This document shows positions 6,714-15,700 of a stretch of DNA of 17,869 nt, piece by piece; position 1 is the stretch's first letter, and each line of letters begins with the position of its first letter. The position numbers and the translations under genes are program-made. Under the pieces are notes generated by a model. It was not told the origin of the DNA and did not search any database. It was given only the letters and a program-made list of their open reading frames with translations. This DNA is from an uncultured Verrucomicrobiota bacterium (GTDB lineage Bacteria > Verrucomicrobiota > Kiritimatiellia > CAIVKH01), in contig CALBHI010000430.1 in assembly GCA_937894535.1 (NCBI GenBank), positions 1 to 17,869 of the forward strand. Direction: 5' to 3'.

Positions 6714-9700
6714 GGCGTGGTCGCCTGCCCCAACGGATTCCCCGTTGCGTTGTTGGTCATGTAGTTCACGGTGGCGCCCGATCCGTTCAGTTCGAAGGCC
6801 CGGAAGAAGTACGTGGTATTCGTATCAAGCCCCTTCACGATGACCCGGTTGGTGGTGCCGACGGAAAGCACATAGTGGTTGGTGCCGAGGACCGAACCGG
6901 CACCGAACAGGTTGGTGCCGCTGTAGGGCGTGCCGTCGGCGGGGAACTGGTTGATCGGACTACCCATGCGGCCGACGAGCACACGTTGACTGCCGTTGCC
7001 GGCGGTCCACTGCACGGTGATATTGGTCGCGCTGATATTCGAGAACACCAACGAGGAGGACTGGATGGTCGGTTCGGCGGCCACGGTGTAGGCGAGGTTG
7101 GTGAGCGAGTAGTTGCCAAGCCCACCCGCGTTTTGGGCGCGGATGCGCCAGTAGTAGGGGGTGGCGGCGGTCAGGCCGGTGACGCTGATCGAGGTCACGT
7201 TCCCGGCAAGGCGGTTGCTATAGCCGACGGCGTGTACATTAAAGGTGGTGGCGGTCGAGACATCGATCAAGTAGTTTGTCGCGCCGCCGGTGGCGGTCCA
7301 TTGGGCGGTGAAGCCGGAGGTAGTGCGGTTGGTCGCGCCGAGCAGCACAGGATTCGTCGGGGCGGTCCAGAACGATCCATCGCTGGAATAGCCGATGCCG
7401 ACGGCGTTGGTGCCCCAGCCACGGTAATAGATCAGCGTGCCAGCCGGGAGGCCGCTGCGGACGTGGCTGTAGGCGCCGGAGGAGGTGCCGCCTTCGGCGA
7501 GGCTATTGCCGGTCGGGGCGGGCGTTACGCCCCAGACGGTGCCGCGTCCGGTGAGCGGGCCGGCAAATGAATCGACCTGAGCGCCAAGGGTGGCGGCGTT
7601 GGCGCTGATGTTCGAGACGGTCGGCAGGGACAGGATGGGCAGGCCGGCGATGCTGCGGGAACCGGCATCGGACGAGCCTTCTTCCGAGAGGCTGGAGCTG
7701 GCACTGTTGGTTCCGCGCACCCAGTAGTAGTAGGTCACGCCGGCGGTGGCGGAGGTGTCATCGTAGGTGGTGGTGTCGGCCGCGACCGAGGCCAGGTAGG
7801 TGGCCGATCCATACGAGGCGCTGGTACTGCGCCAGATGCCGTAACCGGTTTCGTACGAAATATCATTCCAGCTCAACGCGACTTTGGTCGGGAAGGCATC
7901 GTCGGACGCGGACAATCCGGTCACGGTGGCGAGGCGGCGGTAACCGGCATCACCGGTGCCAAAGGCGCTGGCACCGGCGCAGTTCGTGCCCTTGATCCAG
8001 TAATAATAGACCGTGCCGGGAATGGCGGTGGTATCGATGTAGTTCGTGGCATTGGCGACGGCAGAGCCGATCAACGAGGCACCCGCGGAGATGTTCACGG
8101 TGTTGCGCCAGATCTGGTAGCCGTCCTCGTTGGCGCCGTCGTTCCAGGCGACGGTCACGGCGGCCGTGGACGTACCGGCGGATACGGAGGCCACATTGAT
8201 CACGGACGAGGTCACGGTGCAGTTGTTGGTGATGGTGATATCGAACGAGGCGGGTGCACTAAAGCAGCCGTTCGAATCGGTGGCGGTGATCAGGAACGAG
8301 AAGACGCCGGCGGAGGACGGGGTTCCGGCGATAACGCCGTTCGCCCCGAGGGAGAGGCCGGACGGGATGCTGCCGCCGCTGATGGTGAAGCTATAGGGTG
8401 ACGCACCGCCACTGGCTCCGAAGCGGTTGGAGTAGGTGCCGAGCAGGCTACCGTTGGGCATGGCGGTATTGGTGATGGTGACGCTGGCACAGGTGGTGAT
8501 GAAGGTGCGGGTGCCGAAGCGGCTGATTCCGGCGCTGTTCGAAGCGACCAGTTGGATGTGGTACAGGGTGCCGGGGGAAAGACCCGTAATCGGCAACGAC
8601 ACGGACAGGGCGATGTTGGTAGAGGGCAGGTTGGTCGTCGCCGAGACGGAACCGTAATTGGTGGTGGTGCCGTAGCGGAAGTAGGCGGTGCTGGCCAGAC
8701 GGTTCGGATTCACCGTGCCGAGCAGGGTGGCACCCGAGCCGGATACATTCATCGGGGCGAGAGCCTGCACGGTGGGGGCGGCGGGCAAGGCATTGGTGAT
8801 TTCAACCTGCGGGGGCGGATAGAGTTGGCTCGGGCTGAAGTCGAGTTCATACGGGACGGCGTTGCTCTTGACGTGGATGATCACGGCGTCATCGGCCTCG
8901 ATGATATAGTTCTCGGCGGATCCGGTGCCCCCGGTCACGAAGGTGAACTGGCCGGTGGTATTGACGAAGATGCGGGCTTTGGGTTGGGCAAACGGACCGT
9001 ACCCGCGCTGGAGGATGCGCAGTTCATCGGCACGCAGCACATTCGCACCCCACACCATGTTGGTGCGAAGGCCGAGATCATCGCCCAATTCCCTGACCCG
9101 GGTCGGCCGCGGCATGTTGAGCGAGAGGATGTTGTAGGCGGAGGTCAGCACGACCACCGGGGCGGCGTTGGTCCAGGGAACACGGCCGACCAGCAGCAGG
9201 TTGGTCGAGGAAGGAACGAAGATGCTGAAGCCGCGGTTGGTGGCGGGCAGCGGGATGTGGTCCGACGGACTGTCGTCCACCGTGCTCAGCCAGCCCGGAC
9301 CGGCGCCGCTGGAGAGCCAGTAGTTGGTCACGTTGGGTTGGCCGAAGGCGTTCGGTTCGTACAAGATGACCTGGGTCGCGCTGGCGATGGAGTTGCCGGC
9401 GGGCAGGCGGTTCACTCCGAAGAACTCCTCCAGGGTGTTCACCAGCGGGATCATGCCCTTCCCGATGAAGTTGTAGCCGTTCACACCGTTGATGTTCACC
9501 AGTTCCGCATTCATGGCCACGATGACCTGTTCGCTGGCCGCACCAACGCGTTGCAGCGACGGGATCCAGCCGTTGACCGGGGCGACGCGGTAGAAGCGCA
9601 TCGTTTTGTAGGGGAGGTTGCGCGGGTGCAGGCGGTTGCTGCTGGTGCCTTCGTTCAAGCCACCGAGGTCGATGAAGTTGGTGCCGACGACGGTTTGGGC

Positions 9701-12700
9701 GAGGCGCCAGCTGCTGTTGACGGCATCGCTGTAGCCGGCGGCGTCGGTATAGATCACATCGTAGGGACGGTCGGGCAGACCGACCCACTGGACGACCACG
9801 TCACCGCTGGCGTTCACGAAGGCTTGGGTGATGGTAAAGACATTGAGGCGCTTGGTCTCGACATCGGAGAGAGGGCCGATGTTGCCGGCGGCATCGACCC
9901 CGGCCACGGCGATGCGGTACTCGATGCCCATGACGAGGTTCGACATGATGATCGAGCCGGTTCCGAAGGAGCCGAGTTCGGGGTATTCGGTCGACACGGC
10001 GAGGTAATTGTCGTTGGTGGTCGGCCCGGTTTCGGCATCGGTGTAGTACACGCGGTAGGTGAACCAGGGTGAGAGCGGCTGGCCGTCGCCACGCGGGCCG
10101 GCACCGATGGCTTCGCTCACCGGCGGAGCCCAGCTCACCTTGATCTCCGAGGTGTCGTCGGCGACATCGAGGATATCGTTGCTAAGGGCGAGGTTGGTGA
10201 TGACCGCCGGCGGGGTCAGGTCGATGCGGGCGACATACGGGACATTCATGCCGCGGGCGCGGTCGTTGGCGCGGTCGTTGTCGTTATCGACCATGAACAC
10301 GTAGCCGGTGATCACCCCTTCGTCGCCGGAGGAGAAGCCTGCGTTGTTGGTGGCGGCGAGGGTGCCCGCGGTCAGGGTTAACGGCGGCGAGGTCGGATTA
10401 TGGTCATAGCGGTACTGGTACACGCCGGAGGCATCGAGGGTGGCATTGGCCCAGGCGAGGTTGATGGCGGTGGTGTTGGTCCACGACAGGTAGCGGGTCA
10501 ACGCGAGGTCGTCGATGTACACCGACGACGAAGCAACGCTGACGGCGACGAGGCGCACGGTGGCGATGCCGGTGTAATCGATGGGCAGGCTGTAGGTGGC
10601 GTAGTTGGTTCCGGACACGGCGTTGGTCACGCCGATGGAGACCCAACCGGCATTCAACAGGGTGGCGTATTCCGCGGTGATGTAGTTGGTCGCGGTGCCG
10701 GAGGAGGCACGGGCGGCGTAGAACAGGGTGCCGGGCTGGTTGACCAGGGGCAGTTCGAGGGCCGATCCGGAGATCAGGCGGAGGTTGCGGTCCGGGCTGT
10801 TCGGTTCATCGGAGGTGCTGGCGGCCACCGAGGTCAACTGCCAGGTTCCGCTGGCCGGGGTCATGCTGGTCGTCTGGTAGGTGGATCCGACGGTATTCGA
10901 CCAGCCCTCCCCGTTCTCGAAGCTGGTCGCCACCAGCAGGGCGGAGCGGGTGTTGTAGGTCAGGTTCGAGAAGGGAACGCCGGTCCGGTCATCGTCCACG
11001 ACGATGAAGCGGTTGGTGCCGCCGACGATGGTGGCGCTGTCCAGTACTTCGCCGTAGCAGGCACCGAGGCTGCGGGCGGACCAGAGCAGGCTGTAGGCGC
11101 CGGTGTGGATGTTGCCGTAGGGGATGGCCTCAAGCGGGCTGTTGGTGGCGTACACCGTGGTGCCGGCGGTCACCAGGTTCGACCACTCGGAGGAGTAGAC
11201 ATCGACGGCGGTCGGGTCGCGCAGGATATAGGTCGGCGTGTAGGGGGCATCAACGGCGACGCCGGCCGGATGGCTGATGGCGATGGACAGGCTGTAGCCG
11301 CCGGTGGCGAGGTCGCCGTCGGTGATGAGGGCGGTGGCAGCGGGTTGGTCGTTGACGAAGAAGTTGGAAGCCTCGGGCTGTGCTCCACTGCCATCGGTGA
11401 CGGCGATGAGGAATTGCTGGGTAACGATGAGCCGGTCCCCTACCCGGTCGTTGTCGGCGTCGGCCACGGTCACCCGCACGGTATAGGTGCCGCAATCGGC
11501 GATACCGGAGAGGTTGATGGGCGAGGTGATGATCGGTTCCCAGTTTACCGCGTCGCCTTCGTTGGTGGGGCTGAAGGTGAACGAGCCGGTATAGGCCACG
11601 CCGCCGAACGAGTCGAGCACGGTGATGATGGGCGGTGCACTGACGAACCCGATGCCGCTGGTGACGTCGCGCACCTGACCGGAGATGACGACGCTGACCA
11701 GTTCGGCGGGGTTGGTCAGGGTGGTCTGGCCGTTGATGGTGAAGAAGCCGATTTGCGGGGGGTCGGTATCGTCGTCGATCACGGTGAACGGGACATTCGT
11801 CGAGCGCGAGGCGGCATCAAACGGGCGGTCGTTGTCGGTGTCGGCAACATGGACCTGGGCGGTATAGGTGCCGAGCTGGATCAGCGCGTAGGCACCGGGG
11901 GCGATGCCGTTGGAGAAGGACTGCAGGGTGGTCGTGCCGGCCGGGAAGGTGGTGGCGAAATAGTTCGATACCACCTGGCCGCCGTTGGTGTTCATGACCA
12001 CGTAACGCAGACCGAGGTCGTTGCTGACGGCCACACCGCTAATCAGGTCCTGGACGCGGCCGGTGATGGTCCACCCGCCGACCAGCATGTCGTGGTCGGT
12101 GATCACGCCGCCGGAGGAGCAGAGATCCGGGAAGGTGAAGTTGTAGGCGAGCAGGTTAAACGGAACGGTGTCGCTGCCGGTCCAGTTTTCCTGGTTGCCG
12201 ATGTAGAAGAGGATGTCTTCCCGGCTGCCGGTCAGGGTGAGTACGTTGGTCAGGATGATGATGTTGTCGAACTCGCCCACGGCGACCGCGGTGTAGCCAT
12301 CGACGAGGCCGGGCGGTAAGGCCGAGGAGTGGGTGTCGACGGCATCGACATCCCACACGCCGGTCAAACGGTCGTTCACGGCGTAAATGAACGACGGGTT
12401 GTTGTTCGGGCCCTGGAAGGCAAGGATTTGTTCGCCTTGAATATTCGGGGCGAAGTTGGGCGAGGTGCCGACCCGGGTGCCGATGTTGAACACCACGCTG
12501 TTGGTGGCGACCCAGCGGATGACGGTGCCGGCGGGCACGCAATTCGTGGCGCGCCAGGTGAGGAATCCTTCACCGGTGCGGAAGCTGGCGGTGCTGCTCT
12601 TCCAGCCATTGTCGGTGAATTTGATTTCGGTTCCGGTCGGGATATCGACGAGGGCCACGAAGGCAAACGAGTCGAAGTTCTGGGAGCCGGTGGTGAGGGT

Positions 12701-15700
12701 GTTGATGGCGAAGATGGCGATGTCGCCGGCCATGAGGTTGGTCCGGGACGGATCGGGGCAGCCGCCGCCTCCGCTGCCGCCGCACCCGGTTCCGGATCCA
12801 CCACCGACGGTGAGGTCGAACAGGTTGGGCGGGTTCACGTCATCGTCGATGACCAGGAAGCGGTTGGTGCCGGGGCTGACGGTCGTGCTGGCGTTGGTGG
12901 AACCAAAGCAGAGTCCTTCGCTCTGGGCGGACCAGACGAGCGAATAGTAGCCGGTCATGATCGCGGCGAATTCGGCGGCGGGCATCGGGTTGTTGGTCAC
13001 GAAATAATTGGAGCCGCTCTTGGTGATGTTGCTCCAGATCACCGGGGAGGCGGAGAAGATGTGGGTATTCGACGGATTGTTCAGGACGAAGCTGGGGCGA
13101 CCGGGTCCGTTGGTCACGATGTCGCCGGAGGGGTGGCTGATGGTCATGGCCAAGCTCCAGCCGCCGGTCGATATGCTGGAATCGGTGATGGAAGCGGTGG
13201 TGGCCGGGGTACCGGAGACGAACAGGTCGCGGGCGTTCGGGGCATCGCCGCCGGCTCCGGAGGTGGTGATGACAAGCACGGCGCCGTTGGTCGATGAGCG
13301 GTCGTTCACGCGGTCGGCATCGGCATCGGCGGCGACGACACGCACGGTGTAGGTGTTGCCGCAGGTCAGGATGAGGCCGCTGAACCAGTTGGTCAGGGCG
13401 ACCGGGGTGCCGAGCCCGCTGCCCTCGGTGAGACCGGTGACGGTATTGCTGGCGAGGATCGCGCCGCTGGTATCGAGGAACAGGAAGTAGGCGGGTTGGC
13501 TGGTAAAGGCGAGGCCGCTGCCGACATCCTGGACCAGGCCGGTCACCGAGAATCCGCTGAGGGCGGTGGTGACATCGATGGTCGAGCCGGAGCCATTCAC
13601 CGCGAAGCCGGAGAGGACCGGCGCGGCGGAATCGTCGTCGATCACGGTGAACACGTTGGTGCCGCCGTCGATGACATCGCGGTCGATGATGCTGGCCACG
13701 CACGAACCGAGGTTGCTGGCCGACCAGACCACCGCGTAGGTGCCCAGGGCGACGTTGGTGAAGGCCACGGACGGCAGGGTGGTGTTGGTGAAGCCAAGGG
13801 CGGTGCCGCTTTGGAAGGCGTTGCTCCACGGGGTCGCCCCGATGGCGATGCCGAGGCCGTTGGTGACGCGGAAGTAGGGGGATTGGCTGTTGGTATAGAC
13901 GCCGACCGGATGGGTCAGGGTCATGGCCAGGCTCCACGCACCGGAGGCGATGGCGCCGTCGGTGACGTTGACGGCGAGGCTGGCGGCCGTGCCATTGACC
14001 AGCAGGTTGGTGGCGCGCGGGTAATCGGACGGGGTGCCCACGCCGGTGGTGCGGATGACCATGACCTGCTGGGTTGTGGCAAGCTGGTCGCCGGGACGGT
14101 CGAAGTCGGCATCGGCGGCGAACACACGCACGGTGTAATCCTCGCCGCACGAGAGTCCGGCGGAAAAGACGGAGGCGGTGACGGCGCTGCCGGCACCGGC
14201 GAACAGGGCATTGCTCTGTACCACGCCGCCGAGACCATCGAGCACGAGCAGGTAGGACGTACCGCCGAAGGCGAGGCCGGAGGCATCGGTCACGATACCG
14301 GTGATGGCGACACTGGAGAAGGTGAGGTCGAGGTTGGTGGTGGAACCGCCCAGACGGAAACCGGAGGGGACGGGCGGATCCGTATCATCATCAACAACCA
14401 GTACGGCCAGCGGACCGCCGGTGGTGGACAACCGGTCATCGGTGCGGTCGTTGTCGGCATCGGTCGCGAAGAAGAAGGCGGTGTTCGTCCCCAGGGTGAC
14501 CAGGTTGGTGCTGATGGCCGCGCCCACCGTGTTGGAGAGTTGCTGCAACGCCGTGTTGCCGTCGGCGAACAAGGTGGTGAAGTTGTTCGAAACAACGGCC
14601 TGATTGTTGGTGTTCAGGATCACGAAGCGGGGCGCCCAGGCGTTGCTCACCGTGATGCCGCTGCCAACATCCTGCAACAGGGCCTTCACCGGATAACCGC
14701 CGGCGGCGAGTTGTCCATCGGTCACCACTTGTTGCTCGCGGTTGCCGACCTCGACATCGTCGATGCGGCGTTCCGCGGACCCGGACGCCCGGGTATCGCG
14801 GATCCGGATGTAGATGTTGGTAAAGGCGGTCAGGCTATTGGAGTAGATCTGGTAGGTCGTGGTGATGCTGCTAATGGTCGAGAGGGTCGTCCACGAGCCG
14901 GTGGGGTTGGCGGACCATTCCACGATGGCCGACCAGGCATCGGTGTTGGCGGAGCGTTTGTACCAGAACGTAATGTAGGACGGCGTCGTCAACAGGGGGG
15001 TGCGGATCCAGTCGCCGCTACCGTTAAACGAGACGTTTGAACTGCCGGTGCGCGGATCCGTGCTGGTGAAGGCCGAGTTCTGGGTCCAGTCGGTGGGAGG
15101 GAACAGGCCCTCGAAACTTTCGCTGACGAGGGTCGGGGTTTCGCCGATGTCATCGACGGTAAGCGCGCTGTAGACCGGCGGGGCGGTATCGTCGTCGGTG
15201 ACTACGAGGTAACCGTACTGGCGGTCGATGAGGGACAGGGAGTCGCCGATGCGGTCGTTGTCGGCATCGTGCAGACTGGCGCTGATGCGGTTGGTGCCGA
15301 GGCCGTTGATGGTATTGGTGATCAAGGTAGTAAGTTCATCGCTGGTGAACGGTGACGTCCAGGTCCACACATTCGTGGGTCGGGTTGCCGTGGTGCCAGC
15401 GAAGGAGCTACTGCGCGAGGCATCGAAGTTCGCGGTATTGCTGATCACGATGCCATCGAGGGTGAAACTCATGTTGGTCGCGGCGTTGCTGGTGCCGCGG
15501 TTCAGTCCGGAGTCGTCACGGGCACCGAGCCAGAAGAGCAGCGGGTTGCTGGCGGAGACACCGGCGAGGGCGCCGTCGGTGGTGGGGTAAACGAGGTTGG
15601 TGGTGGCACCGCCGCCGAGGGTGATGTTCGCCGCGCCGATGGCGATTTGCATGAAGCGCAAGCTGCCGCCGCCGGTGTTGGTGGAAAGGATGGTGACCTG

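Noticed and set aside
12840..14150. A 436-codon minus-strand frame within the giant gene
   Set aside because: It is an out-of-frame reading of the A-B modules, very rich in Arg, His and Pro, and has no start signal.
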